Assembly: GCA_964568875.1 (NCBI GenBank)
Contig: CAZMSH010000018.1
Location: forward strand, 11,039 to 75,038
Origin: SLNP01 sp964568875
GTDB lineage: Bacteria; Bacteroidota; Bacteroidia; Bacteroidales; VadinHA17
Length of the DNA: 64,000 nt
Direction of reading: 5' to 3'
A program made the position numbers and the translations under genes. The notes beneath the pieces are model-generated. The model saw only the letters and a list, made by a program, of their open reading frames with translations, had not been told where the DNA came from and ran no database searches. Below, in pieces: positions 43,113 through 51,884 of this stretch (position 1 is its first letter; each line of letters starts with the position of its first letter).

Positions 43113-44192
43113 ATGAAAGCATTTATGACCAGATTACTGATTGCAGCCATGCTGGCGATTGTAGTAGCCGGATGTGCCCGCAAGGAACCGGAAATGGTGT
43201 TTCCGGCAGAAGAGTGGCAAAGATGGGAGTCGGTAAAGAAAGCCGGTTATTCGCCTAAGGCTATTCCTGAAATATTGAGCTTTGTTGAGGACAGTATGAA
43301 TACATCTGCCCTTATGGTAACTGTTTATGGCAAGGTTTTGCTGGAATATGGTGATCTTGAGCAGATAAGCTACCTGGCTTCGGTGCGCAAGAGCATACTT
43401 TCTATGCTCTATGGTATCTATGTCGATAACGGAACCATCAACCTCGATCTTACCCTTGAAGATCTCGGTATGGATGATATAGGCGGATTGCTCCCGATAG
43501 AGAAGCAGGCAAAAGTAAGGCATCTCATTGCAGCCCGCTCGGGTGTATTTCATCCTGCCTCAAACAGCGGTGATGACCTTGCCAGCGCCCCTGAGAGAGG
43601 TTCGGTGGAGCCGGGCACCTATCAGCTTTACAGCAACTGGGATTTCAACGCGGCGGGTGGTGCTTTTGAACTTATGACAGGCAAGAACATCTACGATGCG
43701 GTTGAGGAGCACCTGGCCATCCCTTTGCAGATGCAGGAGTGGGACAGAAGCATCCACCGCAAGTCAGGGAATCTCAGAGTCTCACAGTACCCTGCCTACC
43801 ATATTAACCTTTCTACCCGTGACATGGCCCGTATCGGACACCTGATGCTCAATATGGGCAACTGGAACGGTAACCGGATCATACCCGAAGCCTGGGTAGT
43901 TGAATCAACCAGCAAGATAACTCCCCTTGAGGAGATGAATCCGCCCCGGCGCCGCAGCGGTTACCTCGCCTATGGCTATATGTGGTGGATATATGCAGGA
44001 GAAAAGTCAGACGGACCATGGAAGGGAGCCTATACCGGCAGGGGTGCCGTTGGTCAGTGGATAACGGTGGTTCCCGAACTTGGTATGGTTATCGCCCATA
44101 AGACCGTCCCCGGCACCGGAGGCTCAACAGAATGGCCCGAATATGACAAGCTGCTGACAATGATTTTTAATGCGAAAAAAGGGAAGTCATAA
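43113..44192 (+). CDS. Serine hydrolase lipoprotein of the class C beta-lactamase/PBP fold
   Basis: A protein of 359 residues with a lipoprotein signal (AAMLAIVVAGC, Cys21). The SxxK motif is SVRK (Ser90, Lys93) and the YxN motif is YSN (173-175). A third KTG-like element may be the segment around HKTVPGTGG near the end. The family includes esterases, D-amino-acid peptidases and beta-lactamases. The overall sequence is that of the beta-lactamase-related family rather than a dedicated resistance enzyme, so a peptidase or esterase role is more likely. Confidence 0.88.
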   Translation: MKAFMTRLLIAAMLAIVVAGCARKEPEMVFPAEEWQRWESVKKAGYSPKAIPEILSFVEDSMNTSALMVTVYGKVLLEYGDLEQISYLASVRKSILSMLYGIYVDNGTINLDLTLEDLGMDDIGGLLPIEKQAKVRHLIAARSGVFHPASNSGDDLASAPERGSVEPGTYQLYSNWDFNAAGGAFELMTGKNIYDAVEEHLAIPLQMQEWDRSIHRKSGNLRVSQYPAYHINLSTRDMARIGHLMLNMGNWNGNRIIPEAWVVESTSKITPLEEMNPPRRRSGYLAYGYMWWIYAGEKSDGPWKGAYTGRGAVGQWITVVPELGMVIAHKTVPGTGGSTEWPEYDKLLTMIFNAKKGKS

Positions 44193-44380
44193 CAGTAATC
44201 AAAACGAGTCGGTTAATGACTCTCCTTTGATATGAGCCGGGAGTTGCGAACTAAATTATCTGGATAGGGTACTGGAGGCCTCATTATTGCATGCTCCATG
44301 TAATCTGACCACATTGCGCCGGAGCCCCATTGCTGCTGATGCCTCAACTCAAAGCGTAAAAACCTAATGCCAGAGAGCCA

Positions 44381-47206
44381 TTATTCCTCTATCTCAGGCC
44401 TGAAGATTATCTGTGCTGAGTTGGCCTTGCCGAAGAACTTCTTAGCCAGTTTCTTTATGTCTGAAGGTTTCAGACTGTTAAGTATATCTTCATAGTTGGC
44501 GGGATCGTTGTTGTCGATACCGGTATAATACCAGGCGTAGATGGAGTTGCTCCAGTAGCGGTTGTGCAGCTTCGACTCCTCCCTGTTCTTCAGCAGGTTC
44601 TGTATGGCCTTTTCGAATTTCTCCCGGTCGGGACCGCTCTTTGCAAGTGCTGCAATCTCAGCATGGATGATCGCTGCAAGATCATCAGCCCTCCCGGGAT
44701 CGCAGTCGAACATGATAAGCGCTGAAGCATTTTCATAGGGCCTGAGCTGCGTGGTCATGTTCATCGACACACCATAGGTGCCTCCTTCCTCTTCCCGCAC
44801 TTTCTCAGTGTAAACCATCTCTAATATATTCTGGATAACCCTTATGCCCAGGTTATTATAAGGTTCATACTTCAGGCTGTTCGAATAGCTGATATAAACC
44901 GAGGCCTTTGGAACGGCCAGCGGCAATGTAATAGACCTTGATATCCTGCCCTTCGGATGACGCACCTTGCGGTCTGTCCAGTTATCGTTTCTGGGTTCTG
45001 ACGACAGAGAACCAATATATTTCTCCACCATCGGCCTTACGGTCTCTTCCTCTATGTTGCCCACGATCACGAAGGTAAACTCACCTGCATTATTGAACCT
45101 GTCAGTATATATCTCCGTAATGTCATCGAACGATACACTCTCAAGCAGCTGTGGATTAAGAATCAATGTACGCGGACTATATGTGGTAAGTATAAGCGAA
45201 AGGGAGTCCTGCATTATCTTAGACGGATCGTTGGCCATGCTGGTGATGAAGGCCATGTACCTCGACATTATTGTGTTGTGAGCCTCACGATCGAACCTCG
45301 GGTTTTCGAATTTCAGGTAGAGCAACTGCATCATGGTTTCAAAATCGCGCGGAGCTGAACTACCCGAGAAACCCTCTGAAATCTCACCAAGGGTAATACT
45401 CAGGCTTGCATTTTTCCCGGCAAGCATCCTCTGTAGTGCTATCTGGTCGAAGTCGCCTGCACCGTAGGTGTCAATTAACATAGGTATAAATGAGGCCGAT
45501 GCCAGCTTGTTCTGGTCATATACCGATGTTCCGCCAAAGCTGAAGGCATTAATGGTTACCTCATCTTTTTCATAGTCGGCTTTTCTGAATATCACCCTGG
45601 CTCCGTTTGACAGCGTCCATTCAACAGCATCAAACCTTTCAAGAGGTTTCGTGGCTGTTATAGTTCCGCCTGAAAGCTCCTCTTCTATCAGACTCTCTCC
45701 GACAGCTGCGTCGACGTATGGCTCAACAGTGGAAGCGGTTACACCATTAATAACTTCGTGAACCTCCTCTTCAGTGAGGTGGGTTATCCCTTCACCCTCC
45801 TGACCTGTTATTATCACCACCCTGTTGGCAGTAGTCATCAGCGACCTGAATTTCTGGTTAAGGTCCCTGATGGTAATACCCGGTAGTACCTTATCGACAA
45901 ATTCCTTCTCGAATTCTATCGAATTCATCGGTTCGCCCGTCAGGTAGTACTCCTGCATTACAGAGATATAAGATTCATTATGGATCTTATCTCTCTGATT
46001 ATAATGAGTTTCAAAGGAGGAACGGTATTCAGCCTTTACCCTTTCCAGTTCACTCTGCGTAAAACCGAAGCGCCTGATCCTTTCTGCCTCGCGGTATATT
46101 GCCTCGAGGGCGGTGCGCTCACCCTGGGGTTGGCATGCAGCCGCAATGTATAGTGCATTATAGCCTCTCACAAGGCCTGATAATCCTATCGTTCCGGCAA
46201 TGAATGGCGGGTCTCCCTTATGCAGAAGCTCCTCAATACGTTCTGATATTGCTGTATTCATGAGGCTTATCACTATCTGGTCGCGCATATAGGCCTGATT
46301 CCGGTATTCAGGCTTTGTGTCCTCATGTTTGATGTAGATGCTTACCTGCGTCTGTGGAGCCTCAGGGTCTGTTGCCAGTACATACAGCGTTTCATCGTGA
46401 CGGGGTACTTCAAAGAACGGCCTTGCCGGAGGGTTTTCAACCGGTTTGATCCGGGAGAAAAGCTCAATTATCTTAGCCTCCACTTCATCGACATCAAAGT
46501 CACCCACTACGGCAATGGCCTGCAAATCGGTACGGTACCAGTTGTGGTAGAAGTCCCTTAGTGTTGAATAGCTGAAGTTTTTCAGCACCTCAACATCGCC
46601 AATGATGTCACGTACTTCATATTTTGAATTACTCAGCAATACAGGCAAAAACTTGTTCTGCATCCTGAAGGCTGCATTGCGTCGTGTTCTCCACTCTTCG
46701 ATTATCACACCCCTCTCGGCATCTATTTCCGACTCCTCAAGAAGGAGAAAATCTGACCAGTCATGGAGTATCAGCAGGCACGTGTCTATCAGTCCGGGTT
46801 TGTCAACCGGCACGTTGGTGAGGTTATATACTGTTTCATTGTGTGAGGTATAGGCATTTATGTTTCTGCCAAAGGCCACGCCATACTTTTCAAGCGTACT
46901 GATAATGCCCTTGCCCGGAAAGTTCTTGGTTCCGTTGAATGCCATATGCTCGAGAAAGTGAGCCAGACCGTTCTGATGGTCTTCTTCCAGCAGGGCTCCT
47001 ACATTCTGTATTATATAAAAGCTGGCGCGACTGGCAGGCTCCTGGTTCTTCCTTAAGAAGTAGGTAAGTCCGTTTTCGAGGGTGCCGGTGCGGATAAGCG
47101 GGTCGGCAGGTATGGGTTGCGACAGGTCGGTCTGTCCGTAAAGAACAGTTGTCAGCAGCAGCGCTGCAAAAAAGACGGCGTGGGAGAAAACTCTTTTCAT
47201 CATCAT
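44381..47206 (-). CDS. M16-family zinc metallopeptidase (two-half, exported)
   Basis: A protein of 941 residues with a signal peptide (to about residue 25, VLYGQ). The N-terminal half contains the inverted zinc motif HFLEH (His83, Glu86, His87) with a downstream Glu in ERGVIIEEWR; the C-terminal half repeats the fold without the motif, as in pitrilysin/insulysin relatives. It degrades peptides in the periplasm. A TAATTTTG box lies 36 bases upstream (47242-47249), so it can be expressed separately from the two genes ahead of it on the same strand. Start codons at 47206, 47203 and 47200 are all possible. Confidence 0.93.
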   Translation of the reverse strand: MMMKRVFSHAVFFAALLLTTVLYGQTDLSQPIPADPLIRTGTLENGLTYFLRKNQEPASRASFYIIQNVGALLEEDHQNGLAHFLEHMAFNGTKNFPGKGIISTLEKYGVAFGRNINAYTSHNETVYNLTNVPVDKPGLIDTCLLILHDWSDFLLLEESEIDAERGVIIEEWRTRRNAAFRMQNKFLPVLLSNSKYEVRDIIGDVEVLKNFSYSTLRDFYHNWYRTDLQAIAVVGDFDVDEVEAKIIELFSRIKPVENPPARPFFEVPRHDETLYVLATDPEAPQTQVSIYIKHEDTKPEYRNQAYMRDQIVISLMNTAISERIEELLHKGDPPFIAGTIGLSGLVRGYNALYIAAACQPQGERTALEAIYREAERIRRFGFTQSELERVKAEYRSSFETHYNQRDKIHNESYISVMQEYYLTGEPMNSIEFEKEFVDKVLPGITIRDLNQKFRSLMTTANRVVIITGQEGEGITHLTEEEVHEVINGVTASTVEPYVDAAVGESLIEEELSGGTITATKPLERFDAVEWTLSNGARVIFRKADYEKDEVTINAFSFGGTSVYDQNKLASASFIPMLIDTYGAGDFDQIALQRMLAGKNASLSITLGEISEGFSGSSAPRDFETMMQLLYLKFENPRFDREAHNTIMSRYMAFITSMANDPSKIMQDSLSLILTTYSPRTLILNPQLLESVSFDDITEIYTDRFNNAGEFTFVIVGNIEEETVRPMVEKYIGSLSSEPRNDNWTDRKVRHPKGRISRSITLPLAVPKASVYISYSNSLKYEPYNNLGIRVIQNILEMVYTEKVREEEGGTYGVSMNMTTQLRPYENASALIMFDCDPGRADDLAAIIHAEIAALAKSGPDREKFEKAIQNLLKNREESKLHNRYWSNSIYAWYYTGIDNNDPANYEDILNSLKPSDIKKLAKKFFGKANSAQIIFRPEIEE

Positions 47207-47241
47207 GGGGTTTTATTGGAAAAGGAAACACAACTTCACCG

Positions 47242-47249
47242 CAAAATTA
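47242..47249 (-). promoter_or_regulatory. -7 box of the M16 peptidase gene
   Basis: TAATTTTG on the minus strand 36 bases before the ATG; no -33 match. Confidence 0.4.
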
Positions 47250-47297
47250 GCAACAAAGTTTAGATTTAGCATCACGAGTCAATAAATTCGGGTCAGT

Positions 47298-47912
47298 TCA
47301 GAAAAGCCCGTGCAGTTCAGCATTGATCTTGTCGATGACCTCGCTGAGGTGGTCTTTGTTATCGGGGAAGTCGTAGTGGTCGGCCTCCACAATCAGCAAT
47401 CTTCCTGATTTATACGACTCTATCCATGCCTCATAGCGCTCATTGAGCCGTTTGAGGTAGTCGAGTCTTATCGACGATTCATAATCGCGGCCCCTTTTCT
47501 GTATCTGGCTCACGAGTGTGGGAACCGAGGCCCTGAGGTATAGAAGCAAGTCGGGAGGTTCGACCAGCGAGCTCATAAGGTTGAAAAGGGTGAGGTAGTT
47601 GTCGAAGTCACGTGTTGACATCAGTCCCATAGAATGAAGGTTCGGTGCGAAGATATACGCGTCTTCGTAGATGGTACGGTCCTGAACAACAGTCTGCTGC
47701 GATTTTTTTATTTCCAGTATCTGGCTGAAACGCGAGTTCAGGAAGTAGATTTGCAGGTTGAAAGACCACCGCTGCATGTCATCGTAAAAATCATTGAGGT
47801 ACGGATTTGTCTCGACATCTTCGTAGTGGGGTGTCCATCCGTAATGTTTGGCGAGAAGACCGGCGAGCGTTGTTTTCCCCGATCCGATATTCCCTGCAAT
47901 CGCTATATGCAT
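47298..47912 (-). CDS. Deoxynucleoside kinase
   Basis: A protein of 204 residues with P-loop GNIGSGKTT (7-15), the substrate-side ERY-like stretch YEDVETNPYLNDFYDD, the DRTIYEDAYIFA motif and the LID-type arginine region RGRDYESSIRLDYLKRLN. It belongs to the dCK/dGK-like family and salvages deoxynucleosides using ATP. It lies 40 bases after the GH3-like gene on the same strand and ahead of the M16 peptidase. Confidence 0.9.
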   Translation of the reverse strand: MHIAIAGNIGSGKTTLAGLLAKHYGWTPHYEDVETNPYLNDFYDDMQRWSFNLQIYFLNSRFSQILEIKKSQQTVVQDRTIYEDAYIFAPNLHSMGLMSTRDFDNYLTLFNLMSSLVEPPDLLLYLRASVPTLVSQIQKRGRDYESSIRLDYLKRLNERYEAWIESYKSGRLLIVEADHYDFPDNKDHLSEVIDKINAELHGLF

Positions 47913-47952
47913 ATTATGAGACAGTTAATAATTTGGCATTTCAACCTTAAAG

Positions 47953-49473
47953 CTAATTATTTATTCCGGCAATTCGGTAAAAATCTTCAATATATTCTCT
48001 GTTGTTTGCCAGCCTCGGCATTTTGTTCTGACCTCCAAGCTTTTTCCTTTCCCTGAACCATTGCATGAAGGAACCACGGGGCACAGCCCGTATGATGGGC
48101 GGCCGTAGCGTAAGATCGTTATACCTCTTTGCCTCGTAGTCGGAATTTATGCTTTGAAGTTCCTTGTCGAGAGCGTCTCTGAACTCTTCAAGGTTTGCCG
48201 GCAATTTTTCAAACTCTATAATCCATTCATGTGAACCTTGTGTATTGGCATTCATGTAGACCGGACCGGCAGTATATTCCGAAATAATTGCTCCGGTGGC
48301 ATTGCAGGCCGCCAGCAGAGCTCTTTCTGCGTTGTCGATTATCACCTCTTCGCCGAAGGCATTTATGAAGTGCCTGGTACGACCGGTAATTCTGAACTTA
48401 TGCGGATAAAGAGAAGTGAATATTATAGTGTCGCCTATTATGTATCTCCACAGACCACCGTTGGTTGATATTACAATGGCATAATTTACTCCTGTCTCTA
48501 CCTCTCCTATATGGAGTGCCTGTGCATCGGGACGGTCAATAAGTTCGGCGGGTATGAACTCATAAAAGACACCGTAGTCAAGCATCAGCAACATGTCTGT
48601 GGTCGATGGATCGTCCTGTATGCCGAAGTAGCCCTCACTGGCGTTATAGCTCTCCATATAATTCATGTCGTCAGAGGGAATCATCTCTTTATAGATGTTC
48701 CTGTAGGGTTCGAAGCTTACTCCTCCATGAAAGAAGACCTCGAGTTCGGGCCAGACCTCAAGTATGTTGCTTTTCCCGGTGTGGTTCAGAATGTGACGGA
48801 GCAGCACCAGGTACCACGACGGAACACCCGATATACTGGTTACATTTTCGCTGATGGTAGCCTCTGCTATCTTCTCAAGTTTTGTTTCAAAGTCCTCAAT
48901 AAGGGCGATATCCTTGCTGGGAGTACGGATGATATTTACCCAGAAGGGTGCATTCTCAATTAGTACGGCAGAGAGGTCGCCATAGAAAGATTCATTGCTG
49001 TAATTGTTAATGCGGTGGCTGCCACCGAGTGTAAGTCCTTTGCCCTTCATGACCCCTGTTTCGGGATAAAGCGAGAAATAGATTGCCAGAATATCTTTCC
49101 CCCCTCTGAAGTGACACTCTTCGAGAGCTTCGCGGCTGATTGGTATGAACTTGCTTTTGCTGTCGGTCGTGCCTGAAGATTTGGCAAACCACCTGATCTC
49201 GCCCGGCCACATTATATTCGATTCCCCGTTTCGCATCCGTTCGACTACGGGAGCCACCTGTTCATATGTCTGCAGTGGCAGCCTCTGCCTGAAGGTGTCA
49301 ATGGTATCAACAGAACAGAAATCATATTTCCTTCCCCATTCTGTTTGGGATGCGCGTGTCAGAAGCTTGAAAAGTACCTCCTCCTGGGTCTCAAACGGAT
49401 ATTTCCTGAAGATGTCTATCTGTCCCAGACGCTTGGTATACAGCCAGTTTACTATTGAAGGAATGATGGGCAT
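47953..49473 (-). CDS. GH3 (auxin-responsive promoter) family acyl-adenylate-forming protein
   Basis: A protein of 506 residues matching the GH3 family, a branch of the ANL adenylating superfamily: WFAKSSGTTDSKSKFIP is the ATP-binding loop, NYMESYNASEGYFG is the substrate/ATP core motif, and ITGRTRHFINAFGEEVII is the hinge. In plants GH3 enzymes join amino acids to hormones. In Bacteroidota the gene is common near housekeeping genes but its substrate is not known. Its exact acyl substrate cannot be inferred here. Confidence 0.9.
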   Translation of the reverse strand: MPIIPSIVNWLYTKRLGQIDIFRKYPFETQEEVLFKLLTRASQTEWGRKYDFCSVDTIDTFRQRLPLQTYEQVAPVVERMRNGESNIMWPGEIRWFAKSSGTTDSKSKFIPISREALEECHFRGGKDILAIYFSLYPETGVMKGKGLTLGGSHRINNYSNESFYGDLSAVLIENAPFWVNIIRTPSKDIALIEDFETKLEKIAEATISENVTSISGVPSWYLVLLRHILNHTGKSNILEVWPELEVFFHGGVSFEPYRNIYKEMIPSDDMNYMESYNASEGYFGIQDDPSTTDMLLMLDYGVFYEFIPAELIDRPDAQALHIGEVETGVNYAIVISTNGGLWRYIIGDTIIFTSLYPHKFRITGRTRHFINAFGEEVIIDNAERALLAACNATGAIISEYTAGPVYMNANTQGSHEWIIEFEKLPANLEEFRDALDKELQSINSDYEAKRYNDLTLRPPIIRAVPRGSFMQWFRERKKLGGQNKMPRLANNREYIEDFYRIAGINN

Positions 49474-49511
49474 GGTTCGGGTTTGATCATTGGTAAATAT
49501 AAGGGTTTTCT

Positions 49512-49606
49512 GGTTTACTCCCTTCGGTCGTGAGCTCGTCGCTTGGCTGCCTGGTTTCTGGTTCCTGGTTCCGGTTTACTCCCTTCGGTTGTGAGCTCGT
49601 CGCTCG
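49512..49606. repeat. Direct repeat of 34 bp between the GH3-like gene and recO
   Basis: Two copies (49512-49545 and 49573-49606) of a block containing ACTCCCTTCGGT and GTGAGCTCGTCGCT differ at two positions. Between and after them are ctggttt/ctggttc units with period 7 (49550-49572, 49606-49621). The block may be a decayed element that carries heptamer units. Confidence 0.6.
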
Positions 49607-49622
49607 GTTCCGGGTTCCGGTT

Positions 49623-50351
49623 TCATATATTGAACACTTCCTGAAGGATTTTCATTGATTTGAGGTTTTTCAATCCGGGCAGATGCAGCGAGTAATACTT
49701 CATAATTAGTTCGAGCATTCTGCGGCGCTGGGAGCTGGTGATTCCAAGGCTGCCGCTTTCTGCGGGCGTGGTTGAGAGCAGTTTCTTCATTATTGAAGAG
49801 TATTCCTGATCAATATATACACCTGCGGCCGGTGGCAAGGTGCAAAACACACCGTTGGTCATGTCGAAGATTTTATGGTCTTCCGACACCGGCAGCGATG
49901 GTCCGAATCCAAGGTAGCGCGTGAGACCGGTGAGGAATAACAGATGAAAGTTTGTTGCAGGAACGGCGAGTCTGTCAAAAGATATCACCGACTCCTCAAT
50001 GAAAGAGAAGAGTGCCATATCGGCAGCCTCTTCCCGTATAGCGGCGTTCATTACCTCACCGAGAAACATTGAAACGGCACTCTTCTGTATATTGAACGGT
50101 ATTGATGCAGGTACATAGTCGAGGGAGTAATCTCTAAGGTCCTGTACCTCCCTTCCCGGCTTGGCTGACACCTCTATTGACAGAATCATCAGGGGCTGTA
50201 GCATTGCCATACGACCTGCTTTTCTGCCTCTTGTTGCTCCTCTGGCAAGAAAGGCCTGCCTTCCGCGGTTTTGTGTCAGCATGCTGACTATTCCCGACGA
50301 GTCGCTGTAATTTGTGTAGTGCAGAACTATGCCCCTGGTCTTCTCGATCAC
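49623..50351 (-). CDS. recO: DNA repair protein RecO
   Basis: A protein of 243 residues from a GTG at 50351. The usual RecO beginning (IEKTRGIVLHYTNYSDSSG) starts there, and a TATTTTTG box at 50367-50374 would put the longer start at 50378 upstream of the transcription start. The N-terminal OB fold (about 1-80) is followed by a helical C-terminal domain. The zinc-finger Cys set found in some RecO proteins is not present. RecO works with RecR to load RecA at single-strand gaps. Confidence 0.9.
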   Translation of the reverse strand: MIEKTRGIVLHYTNYSDSSGIVSMLTQNRGRQAFLARGATRGRKAGRMAMLQPLMILSIEVSAKPGREVQDLRDYSLDYVPASIPFNIQKSAVSMFLGEVMNAAIREEAADMALFSFIEESVISFDRLAVPATNFHLLFLTGLTRYLGFGPSLPVSEDHKIFDMTNGVFCTLPPAAGVYIDQEYSSIMKKLLSTTPAESGSLGITSSQRRRMLELIMKYYSLHLPGLKNLKSMKILQEVFNI

Positions 50352-50366
50352 TTGTATTATTTTTTC

Positions 50367-50374
50367 CAAAAATA
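50367..50374 (-). promoter_or_regulatory. -7 box of recO
   Basis: TATTTTTG on the minus strand; its last G is 16 bases from the GTG at 50351. It supports the shorter RecO start. Confidence 0.4.
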
Positions 50375-50465
50375 GCAATTGTGATCACCACATTAACTGA
50401 TATGGAGTTCTAAATACAATAAAATTGTATCTTTATCGCTTATATTCTAAAGCAATACATTCTTA

Positions 50466-51875
50466 ATGAATGCAGTCAGCATAGATGAACTTGTACGGCG
50501 GATTTCCAAACTGGCTAAGCAGAACCAGGATCTTGAGGAACTGGTAAAGAAGCTGCAGAAACAGAACGAAAAACTTTCAAGGGAGAATGAGAGGCAGAAG
50601 TCCCTGCTTGAGAGTCTTTCGGCAGGTCGTTTGGGAGAAGAGGCTGCGGCAGACCAGATGGAGAGATCTCTTAAGTTTGAGATGGCCACCGTGCTGTTTG
50701 CTGATATTCATGGTTTTGCTCAGCTGGTACAGGGGATGGATTCTTCTCCAATAATGGATGAACTTGATGAGGTGCTGTATGAGTTTGACCAGATAGCTCT
50801 TAAGTACAAGATAGAAAAGATAAAGACGATAGGTGACACCTATATGCTGGCAGGGGGCATTCCGGTAAAGAATATTACCAATCCGGTTGAGGTTGTAATG
50901 GCTGCTATTGAGATGCGGAATTACCTGAAAGGTCACCAGGATAGCCGCAGGGGTGAGGGGAATCATATCTGGGATCTGAAAATCGGCATTCATACCGGTC
51001 CGGTTACTGCGACGGTTAGCGGCAAGAAGAAGATAAGTTATGACATTAAAGGAGATACTGTCAATACCGCCAGCAGGGTAGAGACTGTTTCAGAGAAGGG
51101 AAGGATACTGATTTCAGTTATGACATATGAGCTGGTAAAGGAGTTTTTTGAGTGTGAATATTTCGGGAAGCTGCCGGTGAAATACAAAGGTGATCTGCAG
51201 ATGTACGAGGTATTGGGTATCAAGCCGGAGTTCTCGGTAAATGGCGACGGCATGAGGCCTAACGAAGCTTTCCGCATCAAATTTGGCCTTATCCAGTTTA
51301 CCGATATCCAGGAGGTAATACTTGACAAGCTTGAGAAGGAACTTCCTGAGTACCTTTATTACCATAACGTAAAGCATACCGTTGATGTAGTAACTGAAGT
51401 GGAGCTTATAGGGTGGGCAGAAGGCTGCACAGACGAGGAGATACTGATTCTGAAGACAGCGGCTCTTTTTCATGATGCCGGACATACGGTAGGTTATGAC
51501 AATCACGAATACCAGGGAACCCTTCTGGCTCGGGAGATGCTGCCTGAGTACAACTATACCCCAGATCAGATAGAGAGGATATGTGAAGCCATAATGGCAA
51601 CCAGAATGCCACCAGATCCGAAGAACCTTATCGAGAGCATTATGTGTGATTCCGATCTCGACTACCTGGGGAGGAGTGATTTCATTCCCGTATCGAACAC
51701 CCTCTATGAGGAGCTGAAGGCGCAGAACAAGATAGGCTCATTGAATGACTGGAACAAGCTACAGGTGAAGTTTATATCAGGGCACCAGTACTTTACACAG
51801 ACAGCACGCAGCCTGCGTGAAGTGAACAAGAAGCAGCAGATTGAAAGGATTCAGAGCCTGATTTCAGAAGAGTAG
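50466..51875 (+). CDS. Soluble class III adenylate cyclase fused to a PDE-like HD domain
   Basis: A protein of 469 residues with no transmembrane segment: an N-terminal coiled coil (about 5-60), a class III cyclase domain (70-255) and an HD domain (295-420). Cyclase residues are complete: metal Asp80 (FADIHGF) and Asp124 (TIGDTYM), adenine-selecting Lys120 and Asp193 (YDIKGDTVN) where guanylate cyclases have Glu and Cys, and transition-state Asn200 and Arg204 (NTASR). The HD domain has His300 and His304 in HNVKHTVDVV, His336-Asp337 and His340 in HDAGH, His347, and Asp397 in CDSDLDYLG. HN-xx-H-x-x-DV plus HD-xx-H recalls class I cyclic-nucleotide phosphodiesterases. The protein may both make and break cAMP; cAMP production is strongly suggested, hydrolysis is inference. 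Confidence 0.88.
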   Translation: MNAVSIDELVRRISKLAKQNQDLEELVKKLQKQNEKLSRENERQKSLLESLSAGRLGEEAAADQMERSLKFEMATVLFADIHGFAQLVQGMDSSPIMDELDEVLYEFDQIALKYKIEKIKTIGDTYMLAGGIPVKNITNPVEVVMAAIEMRNYLKGHQDSRRGEGNHIWDLKIGIHTGPVTATVSGKKKISYDIKGDTVNTASRVETVSEKGRILISVMTYELVKEFFECEYFGKLPVKYKGDLQMYEVLGIKPEFSVNGDGMRPNEAFRIKFGLIQFTDIQEVILDKLEKELPEYLYYHNVKHTVDVVTEVELIGWAEGCTDEEILILKTAALFHDAGHTVGYDNHEYQGTLLAREMLPEYNYTPDQIERICEAIMATRMPPDPKNLIESIMCDSDLDYLGRSDFIPVSNTLYEELKAQNKIGSLNDWNKLQVKFISGHQYFTQTARSLREVNKKQQIERIQSLISEE

Positions 51876-51884
51876 TAATACGAT

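Noticed and set aside
49623..50378. Longer RecO start at 50378
   Set aside because: It would begin upstream of the likely transcription start and adds residues not typical of RecO.
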